64,000 nucleotides of DNA from Saccopteryx bilineata. Taxonomy: Eukaryota > Chordata > Mammalia > Chiroptera > Emballonuridae. Under the pieces are notes generated by a model, which made no database searches, had not been told where the DNA came from, and saw nothing but the letters and a program-made list of their open reading frames with translations. Every line of letters starts with the position of its first letter. Positions within the stretch are counted from its first letter, which is position 1. Location: NCBI RefSeq assembly GCF_036850765.1, contig NC_089496.1, forward strand, positions 100,588,267-100,652,266, given 5' to 3'. Both the position numbers and the translations under genes were made by a program. Shown here piece after piece: positions 23,635 to 34,000 of this stretch.

Positions 23635-24771
23635 TCCCTGTTATTTTTAAAGTTATGCATTCTATTTTTATTCTTCTGGTAGTTATCCTGATATTTAATA
23701 CATGCTCTTTATATTTCTTGTACAGGGTCTAGGGTCAGCCAGTGTTTGAATCCCCACCCAATTTCCTCTGGAGGTTACTTTCCTTTGGAATCTCACGCTA
23801 TTTCTCTCTGTTCTGCCTGCATCCACCATTGTGGTTCTCCTCTGATCCTCCACTTGAGGTGTGCTTATTGCTACAGGAATGTTCTCCCTGGAAGTTGCAG
23901 GGTCCCCCACTGTAGCTGCCCAGCTGCAGGCCTTCTCCTAGCGACCCTTCCAGGATCTGACCCACTGAGAGTTCCCTACCATTGAATGTGGCTGTTTTAT
24001 CTCTTTTTCATTATGTCATTATTTTTTTGCATTGTCATAGGATTAAGCTAGGCCTTATTTAGAGCAAGAAATAAGGTGCAAGTTTTAGGACACCTAGAGG
24101 GAAAATTTTTCTGCTATTTCTTTTTCTTCTGTTCACAACCGTGTTAGCATTTAGATATTACTCGGGCTAGTTTCAGTTCTCCGCAGTTCTTTCCCTCCGA
24201 GCAGTTTTGCAAAGATGGATGCAAGTTTTGCCTGTGGTCTGCAGACAGAGCTATAGGTCACTAGTTCAAAAGGAGTTATTTGTCCACATTTATTATGTGC
24301 CCTGGGCAGAACAGTGAGTATTTTTAAGATTAAAAGGATAAGAACAAACCAACATAATTTCTGGATAACAGTTTCTCAGATGGTGCACACAGATAAGAGC
24401 AGTAGATACAAATTAAAATTTATGGAAGTTTAGCTGAGATTATTAAAGCAGAGCATATGGGGAAAATGCAAGAAGTAGGGAACAGCTGAGATTGTGAAGG
24501 ATGACTAGGAAGGGAAGTCGTTATCAGGCTGGCTCAGAGCAAGGTTACTCTGGGTAGTGGGTTCATATTCAAAGGACATAGTATAAGGGGGTAAGGGGAT
24601 TCTGAGAGGCTGCAAAGGTAGGTGATGACTCGATTTAATCAATCACCATTTTGTTGTAGGGTTCAAGATATTTCTTTTAAAACACGAAAATCCTTTTCCT
24701 GTTTTTTTCACAAGCTTTTTTTGTACTATAGTTTGTTTTTTGTTGTTTTTGTTTTGTTTTTATGAGCAAGG

Positions 24772-24962
24772 CAGGGGTCCCCAAACTTTTTACACAGGGG
24801 GCCAGTTCACTGTCCCTCAGACCGTTGGAGGGCTGCCACATACAGTGCTCCTCTCACTGACCACCAGTGAAAGAGGTGCCCCTTCCGGAAGTGTGCGGAG
24901 GGCCAAATAAATGGCCTCAGGGGGCCGCATGTGGCCCGCGAACCGTAGTTTGGGGACACCTG
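24772..24962 (-). mobile_element. Short hAT MITE, CAGGGGTCC family
   Basis: About 190 bp with ends CAGGGGTCCCCAAACT and GTAGTTTGGGGACACCTG. The interior matches the outer parts of the 532-bp hAT at 16547 in opposite orientation. The target duplication is not clear because a SINE starts immediately to the right. Confidence 0.85.
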
Positions 24963-25166
24963 AAGAGACAGGAAGGGAGATGAGAAGCATCAGCTTGTGA
25001 TTATGGCACTTTAGTTGTTCATTGTTTGCTTCTCATATGTGCCTCGACAGGGGGCTCTAGTCGAGCCAGTGACGCCTTGCTCAGGCTGGAGACCTTGGGG
25101 TTTCAAATCTGGGAACTCAGTGTCCCAGGTCAGCCCTCTATCCACTGTGCCACCACTGGTCAGGCT
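24963..25166 (-). repeat. tRNA-derived SINE, CTGACCAGGC-headed subfamily
   Basis: Reverse copy from AAGAGACAGGAAGGG to CACCACTGGTCAGGC. The tail start may continue across the adjacent hAT, which would make the hAT an insertion into this SINE. Confidence 0.8.
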
Positions 25167-25380
25167 GTGTTAATTGAAAATATTATAATAGCTTAACTAA
25201 TAATGAATTGTAAAATTTTGATAGTTAAATTGTACTACCATTTATGAGGCATATATTATTTTTGTAGACCTGAAAAAAAACTACATACTTGTATTTGCTA
25301 GTTCTCCTATTTCACACAAAGATTATATAGAGAGATCTAAACTAGGTATCCGTCCGTCAAAGCTGGACTGAGAAGTGAAA

Positions 25381-26012
25381 TACAGTGTGTCCGTAGAGTC
25401 GTGGTACACTTTTGACTGGTCACAGGAAAGCAACAAAAGATGATACAAATGTGAAATCTATGCCTTAAACTTATGAGTAAGGCAAATGTGAAATCTGCAC
25501 CAGATGAAAGGAAAACTCTCCCAGTTTCATACCTATTCAGTGCAGTTCGATGTGAGCTCACGCACAGATTTTTTAGGGCTCCTTAGGTAGCTATCCCGTA
25601 TAGCCTCTACAGACTCGTCACTGACTGATGGCCTACCAGAACGGGGATTCTCCACCAAACTGCCGGTTTCCTTCAACTGCTTATCCCACTGAGTAATGTT
25701 ATTCCTATGTGGTGGCACTTCGTTATAAACGCACCGATATTCATGTTGCATTTTGGTCACAGATTCGAATTTAGCGAGCCACAGAACACACCGAACTTTC
25801 CTCTGTACCGTCCACATCTCGACTGGCATGGCCGTGGGCTGCTCTGTATACATGGTGTTACGTCATCATCTGCGCATGCGCACATGCTGCCACATCCTAC
25901 AGAAACTGGGAGGATTTTCCTTTTATTTGGTACAAATTTCACATTTCTATTGTCTTTTGTTGCTTTCCTGTGACCGGTCAAAAGTGCACCATGACTTTAC
26001 AGACACATTGTA
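25381..26012 (-). mobile_element. Deleted mariner-like element with long terminal repeats
   Basis: Ends are TA at both sides. The left end CAGTGTGTCCGTAGAGTC and the reverse complement of the right end CAATGTGTCTGTAAAGTC match, and the match continues inward through GGTCACAGGAAAGCAACA for roughly 100 bp with an insertion in the left arm. Between the arms is a reverse frame at 25533-25853 with helix-turn-helix-like residues and the phrase NPRSGRPS, typical of Tc1/mariner-type transposases. The catalytic domain is absent. Confidence 0.8.
25533..25853 (-). pseudogene. Transposase N-terminal remnant (Tc1/mariner-like)
   Basis: About 106 residues remain open. The N-terminal part resembles a DNA-binding helix-turn-helix (KFESVTKMQHEYR), followed by a second (NNITQWDKQLKETGSL) and the linker SGRPSVSDESVEAIR with SPKKSVREL. 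The frame ends before any DDE/DDD residue, so it cannot encode an active enzyme. Host function is not indicated. Confidence 0.7.
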
Positions 26013-26285
26013 TAAAGAGAACAAAATCTATACACAGCTGTACCAAGAGCTTAGGTGTTTTTTAGCTCTTGGTTTGAGTGTGAAAATTTAGCTCAACTCA
26101 CACAATGCAAAAGCAGGTTCAGTGGTAAAGCTGAATCATGAAAGCACCAACCATTCATTTTTAGCATGCCTCTTCGTTTTTCTTTCCCCTGATTTTTTGT
26201 TTTCTATGCCTAGGTCTTGAAGAGGTAAGTAATCACTTGAGAGGGTGGGGTGATAAGTGGGCCATGAGGAAGTGTCAGCAAACAG

Positions 26286-26345
26286 GAAAAAGCAAATCCG
26301 CCCATAACTATATATATATATAGTTATGGGCGGATTTGCTTTTTC
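26286..26345. repeat. Perfect 60-bp palindrome
   Basis: Arms 26286-26310 and 26321-26345 are exact reverse complements (25 of 25 bases), and the 10-bp centre TATATATATA is itself self-complementary, giving 30 perfect base pairs. Flanks stop matching immediately (G at 26285, A at 26346). AT-rich repeats follow to 26387. Confidence 0.97.
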
Positions 26346-26387
26346 ATATATACATATATATAATATATATAATGCTATATATATATA

Positions 26388-26985
26388 GTCTACCGGAAAG
26401 TTCTGTTCGTTTCTATCACAACAAGTTTGACACGTAAGTACATGTTTATTTGGCGCATGTGTGCCTCTCTATTTTTATCACTTAATGTATACATACTGAC
26501 GTAGCAAATTAACTAAAACAAAGTTGATTCACGTTAGTCTTATGTGTGAAGCAATAGTGTACCCATGGCTACTGATAAAGTTCATTTATGCCACTGTATT
26601 GTATACGAATTTCAACAAGGAAGAAATGCTACAGAAGCATGTAGAAATTTATTGAAGGTGTTTGGTGAAGGTACAGTTTCCGATAGAACATGCAGAAGAT
26701 GGTCCGAAAAATTTGAAACACGTGATTTTGACCTTTCTGATAAGCCCCGTTCTGGGCGACCATCTTTGATCGATGACGATGTTGTTAAGACCATGTTGGA
26801 GCAAGATCCTTTCCTGACAACATCTGAGATCGCAGAAAGACTTAATTCAGCTCAGCAAACCATTTCGGACCATATTCAGAAGATACAATTGGTGTGGAAA
26901 TATATTATTTAATAAAGTTTATTGACGGTAAGAAAAATTTGTATTTTGTTTTATTCCAAAAATGGACAGAACTTTCTGGTAGACC
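26388..26985 (+). mobile_element. Internally deleted mariner element
   Basis: Terminal repeats GTCTACCGGAAAGTTCTGTT on the left and, reversed, GTCTACCAGAAAGTTCTGTC on the right; TA dinucleotides flank. It encodes the transposase N-terminus at 26565-26912, then jumps to the 3' terminal region, so most of the gene is deleted. Confidence 0.88.
26565..26912 (+). pseudogene. Mariner transposase N-terminal remnant
   Basis: An open frame of 115 residues beginning MATDKVHLCHCIVYEFQQG, with the paired-like helix-turn-helix region (NATEACRNLLKVFGEGTVSD), the linker SGRPSLIDDD and a second helix-turn-helix (LTTSEIAERLNSAQQTISDH). The catalytic D,D34D core is missing. The reading frame is notably undamaged up to the deletion. 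Confidence 0.88.
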
Positions 26986-26987
26986 TT

Positions 26988-26989
<2 letters not shown>

Positions 26990-27054
<65 letters not shown>
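26990..27054. repeat. TA and GA microsatellites
   Basis: A run of TA dinucleotides (about 26991-27025) passes directly into a run of GA dinucleotides (about 27026-27053). It abuts the 3'-truncated end of the SPCS1 pseudogene. Confidence 0.97.
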
Positions 27055-27056
<2 letters not shown>

Positions 27057-27500
27057 AATGTTCAGTCACTGCCTGTGAATAGATCCAACTATTGCTGGAA
27101 AGAATGATTCCCTGAAACATCTGTTCAGCCAGCTCCTGGCCCTTGTAATCCATCTGCGTGGGCAGCGAGCTCAGATGCTGCAGCATAACGGGGTGGGGAG
27201 GCGGATGGCGTCGGGTGCTACTGGGAGGTCATCGGGGCTGGAGACTGGGCACAGCTTGGCGGGCCTGCCGATGGCCGCTGCCGGATGCCAAGCGCAGGGA
27301 GCTAGCTGGAGCCCGCTGCGTTGCCCCCGAGGGAGGCGCTGACGGCAAGGCGGGCCAGGCACCGCGCCGAGAAGAGCTGGCCGTGGGTGGTGTTGGTGCT
27401 GGGAGTGGGTCCACCAGCACTGCCCAGGACCGCGCCACCCTTGCCCAAGGGCTGCCGGCCTCAGTGCTTCTTAAAAGTGGTGGCGGTGTAGAGCTATGAG
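27055..27500 (-). pseudogene. SPCS1P: Processed pseudogene of SPCS1 (signal peptidase complex subunit 1)
   Basis: On the minus strand the frame starting at 27186 reads [20 protein letters not shown] and continues EQMFQGII, which I recognise as the start of the SPCS1 membrane protein. Shortly after, it loses the first membrane segment through substitutions and a frameshift and is cut off at the microsatellite, so the second half is missing. The GC-rich 27190-27500 is the copied 5' part of the mRNA. It has no introns, consistent with retroposition. The parent gene works in ER signal-peptide cleavage; this copy is dead. Confidence 0.85.
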
Positions 27501-27739
27501 ATTACTCTTTGGATGTCTCAAGTTGGTCTTTGGTTGCCTTGTTGAATTTTGTTAAACTTGGACTTTGTACTTAGTTATAGTCCTTCTCTTGTTCCTGTAG
27601 GCCAGGCTTTGGTATCATGGTTCCAGCTGCTTTGGAAATGCTCATGAGAATTAGCCATTACATAAAAATGAAATTACCTGGGCCTGCAGTTCTAATTTTG
27701 CAATTAAAAGCTGCCTTTTAAATACATTTCTTTCCTTAG

Positions 27740-28067
27740 ACTTCTCTCCGTGCCAGATTGTCGCTTAATGGGATGTCAAGAAATAATTTGGAGACATCTA
27801 CTTATAAAATGACAGAACCATTTAATTTTGGGAAAAATGAAAGCAAGCTTCCATCACATGATTCTTTAAGAAATCTTGGAGGATATCCTAACCACCCAAA
27901 TTTCAGGCCGAAAAGCCCAGAAACTGGAAATGAGAACAGTTTTTTGCTTTGTGAGCAAACGAAACAGTATTTGTCTATTCAGGAAGATAATTCAGTGTCT
28001 TTAAACGCTCCTGGCATCAATAGAGATGTGATTGGATCCAAAGGGGACAGGAATACATTGCCAACAG
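27740..28067 (+). CDS. TDRD1: TDRD1 exon 2 (first coding exon)
   Basis: Acceptor TTTCCTTAG ends at 27739 and donor GTGAGT starts at 28068. The 5' UTR runs to 27772 and the ATG is at 27773-27775, giving residues 1-98 plus one base. The encoded region is low in structure, rich in N, S and K, and begins MSRNNLE. An out-of-frame ATG at 27768 precedes the start. Confidence 0.9.
27768..27812 (+). promoter_or_regulatory. Upstream open reading frame overlapping the TDRD1 start
   Basis: ATG at 27768-27770 opens a 14-codon frame ending in TGA at 27810-27812, overlapping the first 40 bases of the TDRD1 frame. Its context has T at -3 and G at +4; the TDRD1 ATG five bases later has G at -3 and T at +4. 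Leaky scanning would be needed to reach the main start. Confidence 0.6.
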
Positions 28068-31000
28068 GTGAGTGAGAACTACAGGCTTAGTACTACTTAT
28101 TCTATGATTTCTTTGACTTTTCACAAGTGTGTTTGCGCATGTGGGCTGTTAACACAATAATAAAATGGCTACTATACTATTTGCATTTAAATACTAATTT
28201 AGAAGGGAAAACCAGATATCAATTAGCCACCGTTGACTAGATTAGTCACAGAAAGGAGTCCTGGGGAGAGAATGTCTACAGATGAGTTTTTTCCCCCACA
28301 GAGAGCAATACCTACTAGACTGTAGAAAGGAAACATTGAATTTTTACGGGTGTTCTAAAGATTGACCATATTTTTAAAATACAGTATTGTCCTAACTTTA
28401 TGCATGTAGTAGTTCACAAAGATATATTAAGACATTAACTTGTTTCAGTTTACTTTAAAAAAAATCATTCTAAAAACCTGCTGTTGAAGGAGACTGGACC
28501 CTGTTAGAACATAGCCTCTTTGAACCCAGGGAGAGGTGATGTTTTAATGTTACGGTGATGTGGTTCTCAGAGTGCGGCCCTTGGGCCTCTGGGCTTCCCC
28601 AATACGTCAATATTATTTCTCTATTAATGCTAAAATATTACCTGCCCTTTGAGTTGTGCGGACTTGACACTGATGTGCAAAAACAAAGGTGGGGAAAACT
28701 GTTGGCACTTGATCAGCTGAGCTTGAGGCAGGGCCACCAACTGAGCCTAGTAGTCATCGAGCTCTTCTCGTTGCCATTTACTTGTAGGTAAGACAAAAAA
28801 AGCCAGACGTGACAGTTTTTCTTAAGAATATCCTTGATGAAGCAGGATGAATTATTAATGTCTTGACCTTTGTCTTCAGGTATTTTTTAGTGTTTTGTGT
28901 GACAAAATGGGAATTATCCCCCTACCTTCCGCTTCCTGCCGAATATGAAAAGCACGATTGAGTTGTGGTCTGATTGAAAAACATTTGGGGGGAACATTAT
29001 TTTTACTTGAAAAGAATGACAAACTCTGGTTATTCAGACTTCAGTGTCTCACAGTCATTTTCTCAGAAATGAAGTCAGTGTGCCTGTCACCTCAAGGAAA
29101 ACAGCTGACAGTGTTTCGTTGCTAAAGATAAAATTCAAGCTTTCAAGCAAAAATGAGAATTTCACAACTTGTGTCTGTCACTCTGAGTTTGACAGCTTCC
29201 CAATACTTCTAAAGACATTTTTGGTGAGATGCATGGTGATATTAACACATTATTTTTTTTGATGTGGTATAATGAAATATGCCAGCATTTGAAAGACCTG
29301 CATAACTCAAAATTTCTCAGTTTTTTCCAAATGATCAGTGCATCATTTTGCAAAGTCATGCATGGATAAAATTTCATCAGAGTGCAAGAGATCAATGGAT
29401 TCTAATGCAGATGTGGAAAGTTTATTGATTAGTTTAGATTCCACATTGCAACTAACCCTTAATAAAGTACTATTTGAGTTATGGTGTGATGTTAAAGGAA
29501 AATATTCACACTTATCCGAGAAGACCATTAAATGCTCATTTGCAATCACATACCTGTGTTAGGCCGTCTTTTCTTCAGCTAGTTCAATCAGCAACATGTC
29601 ACAACAGATTGACCACAGAAGCAGGTATGCAAACCCAGCTGTTAATGGTTAAGCCAAAGAGATATGCAAAAATGTAAAAAACAGTGCCACCCTTCTGGTT
29701 TTTTGTTTTGTTTTGTTTTTCAAAAAACTCTGTCAACATGTGATGCATTTGTAATTTTTAAAGTAAATATTTTAAAATTCTTAGTTGAAATTTTTTTCTT
29801 TTTTTTTTTAAGTAAGGAGAGGGGAGATAGCGAGACAGATTCCTGCATGCACCTGGACCAGGATCCACCCGGCAACCCCCATTTGGGGTTGATGCTCAAA
29901 TCAACCGAGCTATCCTCAGTGCCTGGGGCCAGTGCTTCAACCAGTTGAGTTACTGGCTATGGGATGGGATGAGGGAGAGAAGGGAAAGAAGTAGATGGTC
30001 ACTTCTCATGCGTGCCCTGACTGGGAATCGAACCTGAGACATTCGTACACCAAACTGACACTATCCACTGAGCAAACTGGCCAGAGCCTTATTTGAAATT
30101 TCTAATACTTATAATTTCTAGTACTAATAAATATTTATAAAATAAGCCATGTAAACAACAGCCTTTTGAAGTTGTCAGTGATTTCTAAGAGTGTAAATGA
30201 GTCCTGAGTCCAAAAAGTCTGAGAATTGTTCTCTTAGCAAAGGAGAAAAGTTCACAATGAGAAGATGAGTAGCCAAGGAAATTCCAGGCAAATTCTTATT
30301 TTTCCTTAGGAAAAAGTAGGATGTTTCTTATTTATAGTGTAGTTTTAAGATTATTATTGTATAGATTTATTATCTGAGCATTACCTAATTATGGTATTTT
30401 ACATTTTCAGGATTAAATTAGTATTCGGCTTTTATTAGGCTTTATTTTTTTCCTCCCCAGGAAACTCAGTGTCACCATTAAATGCTGGAAATGATTTACT
30501 GCCCAAAGAAGCAAATAGTGTAAGTTATGGGGTTTTTCCTGTTTGGTGTTTTTAGTTGGATAAAAGATTCTACACATGTTTTTGTATTGCATTAATAAAG
30601 AATTATTTGATACGCAGGTTAAGGTCAAACTTTTCTTTCACCTAGTAGCTTTTTAAAAAAAATTCAAGTTTTTCTTTTTAGGTAACTGTAGGTTAACATA
30701 CAACTGTAAGAAATAATGGCGATGCTAGGTAGTCTTTACCCAGTTTCTTGCTGTTGTAACAGGCTGCAGAACTGTAGTATATTTCACAGCCGGGATATTG
30801 ACATGTCTATCACTACAAAGAGCCCTAATGTGCCTTTTTATGGCCATATCCACTTCCCGCCTGTCCCTGTTCTTTCCTTAACCCCTGGTGGCCAGTAATC
30901 TAACCTGTAAATATTCCAAAATATTGTCATATGTAGAATATTATATAAATGAAATAATTTTGGGATTGGATTTTTTCACTCAGTGTAATTCTGTGGAGAT

Positions 31001-34000
31001 TCATCTAAGTTGTTGGCTGTATCAATAGTTTGATTCTTTTTATGGTTGAGTAATATTCCATGGCTTGTTTAACCACTCATGCATTAAGATAACATCTGAG
31101 TTGTTTCCAGTTGTGAGATATTACAACCAGAACTGCTCATCATGTACAGGGCTTTGTGTGAACATGAGGGTTCTTTTCCATCTGGGATGAATGTCTGGGA
31201 GTGCAGTTTCTGGGTCATGTAGACCTTGTGTATTTAGTTTAGGAAGCTGCCAGTTTCTTCCAGAGTGGCCATACCATTTTACATTCCCACTGAGAACGCG
31301 TGAGTGTCAAGTTTCTCTGCATCCCACATCTCTATCTGTATTTGCCAGTGTTAGTGTTTTTATCTTCTCCAGTGGAAGGGAGAGAGATGGAGAAACAATG
31401 ATTTGTTGTTCCACTTACTCATGCCATCATTGGTTGATTATTTGTGCCCTGACTAGAGAGAACCAGCTTTTGGTTGGGCCCTTTATTGTCTGAGCCTGTT
31501 TCCAGGTTGCCGGCTTCTCCAGCGCATGCCTGAGTGGACGAGGCAAACAGAGAGCCCAGGGAACTCGTGGCCAGGTTCTTCTTGGGTCCAGCCTGTCTGC
31601 TGCCTTCTCACAGAGTTGACTTGTGTGTGTTTTATGTATAAGTCCTGGGATTTTAGTTGTATTTAATGGAAAGAATAGGGAAAAATAGCTCTTTATCTTC
31701 CGGAAGAGGAAATTCCAAATTTAGTATTTTTAAAATCTTATTACAAAGTTTTAATATTGCTATTCTCTCTCTCTTTCCTTTTTTTTTTTTTTTCTTTTCT
31801 GTTTTTCTTAATAGGAGCCTAGAAATAATGTGTCTCCTGCAAAGTCCAAAAATATACACAGGTCAGCTGAGAATTTCTGGTCCATAAGTGACTCAGCCCT
31901 CTTCAACTCCTTAAGACCTCCTGTTTGGTCAACGACTTGCCATCGCTGTGGCCTGTTTGGTGAGCGTGTTGCTTCCAGTGTGTCAGATTATTCCTCTACA
32001 CGTTTGAAAAACGTTTTTGTTACAGAAAATATCAAATGTATGAAGTATAAACAGAATAGTATAGTATATAGGCAGTGGTGTACCCATCTCTCAGCCTCAA
32101 CACCACCACCATGCTACCCTCTGTTCGTCCTCACTCTCCTGCTCTTGCTGCTGCTTTACTTATTTTATTTTATTTTATTTTTTGTATTTTTCTGAAGTTG
32201 GAAACAGGGACGCAGTCAGACAGACTCCCGCATGCACCCGACCGGGATCCACCCGGCATGCCCACCAGGGGGCAATGCTCTGCCCATCTGGGGCATCGCT
32301 CTGTTGCATCCAGAGCCATTCTACTGCCTGAGGCAGAGGCCACAGAGCCATCCCCAGCGCCCGGGCCAACTTTGCTCCAATGGAGCCTTGGCTGTGGGAG
32401 GGGAAGAGAGAGAGACAGAGGAAGGAGAGGGGGAAGGGTGGGGAAGCAGATGGGCGCTTCTCCTGTGTGCCCTGGCCGGGAATCGAACCCGGGACTCCTG
32501 CATGCCAGGCTGATGCTCTACCACTGAACCAACCGGCCAGGGCTTGCTTTACTTATTTTTTATAGTCTTTTTTTTTTTTTTTAGATAAAACGTCCATGCT
32601 TGAAATGTACTAACTTACACCCCTATCAAGACACAGAATATTATCTTCTTCTCCGAAAGTATCCCCATGCCCCTTCCCAGTCACTGGACTCCCTAGAGGC
32701 AACCACTGGTTTTCCTTTTAATCATAAATTAATTTAGTAATACTCATATAGTATGGACTCTTGTGAAAAGCTTTTTTTTAATTTAGAAGAATATTTTTGA
32801 GCCCTGGCTGGGTGGCTCAGTAGAAAAAGTGTCGTCCCAATGTACCAGGGCTGCAGGCTCCATCCCCGGTCAGGGCACATAGGAGAAGCAGTCACTGAGT
32901 ACAACTAAATGAAACAGTTAAGCGGAACAGCAAGCTGATGCTTCTCTCTCCCTCTCTCTCTTTCTCTCTCTCCCTGTCTTTCCCTTATCCCTCTTTTCCT
33001 CCCTCAAATCAATGGTATAATTATTTTCTTTATTTTTATTTTTTTTTACAGAGACAGAGAGAGAGTCAGAGAGAGGGATAGATGGGGACAGACTGACAGG
33101 AGCAGAGAGAGATGAGAAGCATCAATCATCAGCTTTTCGTTGTGGCACTTTAGTTGTTCATTGATTGCTTTCTCATATGTGCCTTGACTATGGGGCTACA
33201 GCAGACTGAGTAACCTGTTGCTTGAGCCAGCAACCTTGGGTCCAAGCTGGTGAGCTTTGCTCAACCCAGATGAGCCCGCGCTCAAGCTGGCGACCTCGGG
33301 GTATCGAACCTGGGTCCTCTGCATCCCAGTCTGATGCTCTATCCACTGCGCCACCGCCTGGTCAGGCATATAATTATTTTTGATGCAGTCATGTTGCATG
33401 CACATTAATTATTTTTGTGATTTTCTGAGTAGTATTCCATTGTATGATTCGGCCACGGTTTGTGGGTCTGTTTCTTTGTGGGAACAGTTTGCTGTGTCGT
33501 TTGAACCAGCATGAGAAGAGCTCTCTGCGTATGTTTGCACATCTTTGTGCGGACGTATGTTTCCTTTCTCTTGGGTACATGCCTACGAGAATCGCTGAGT
33601 CAGAAGGGAAGGTATATATTGAACTTTCTAAGAAACAGCCAAACCATTGGTTTTTTTTGTTTTTTGTTTTTTTTTAATTTTTTTTGCATTTTTCTGAAGC
33701 TGGAAACAGGGAGAGACAGTCAGACAGACTCCCGCATGTGCCCGACCGGGATCCACCCGGCACGCCCACCATGGGGCGACTCTCTGCCCACCAGGGGGCG
33801 ATGCTCTGCCCATCCTGGGCGTCGCCATGTTGCGACCCTCCTGGGCGTCGCCATGTTGCGACCAGAGCCACTCTAGCGCCTGGGGCAGAGGCCACAGAGC
33901 CATCCCCAGTGCCCGGGCCATCTTTGCTCCAATGGAGCCTTGGCTGCGGGAGGGGAAGAGAGAGACAGAGAGGAAGGCGTGGCGGAGGGGTGGAGAAGCA

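Larger units (their letters stand above)
14460..27739 (+). other. TDRD1: TDRD1 intron 1
   Basis: A 13.3-kb intron in this model. It contains LTRs, SINEs, hAT and mariner elements and a processed pseudogene, each listed separately. Stretches 14990-15660, 17460-18365, 18700-19555, 21720-22980 and 24000-24770 show no recognisable gene. 15020-15061 includes a short CTACCTC tandem repeat. Confidence 0.6.
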
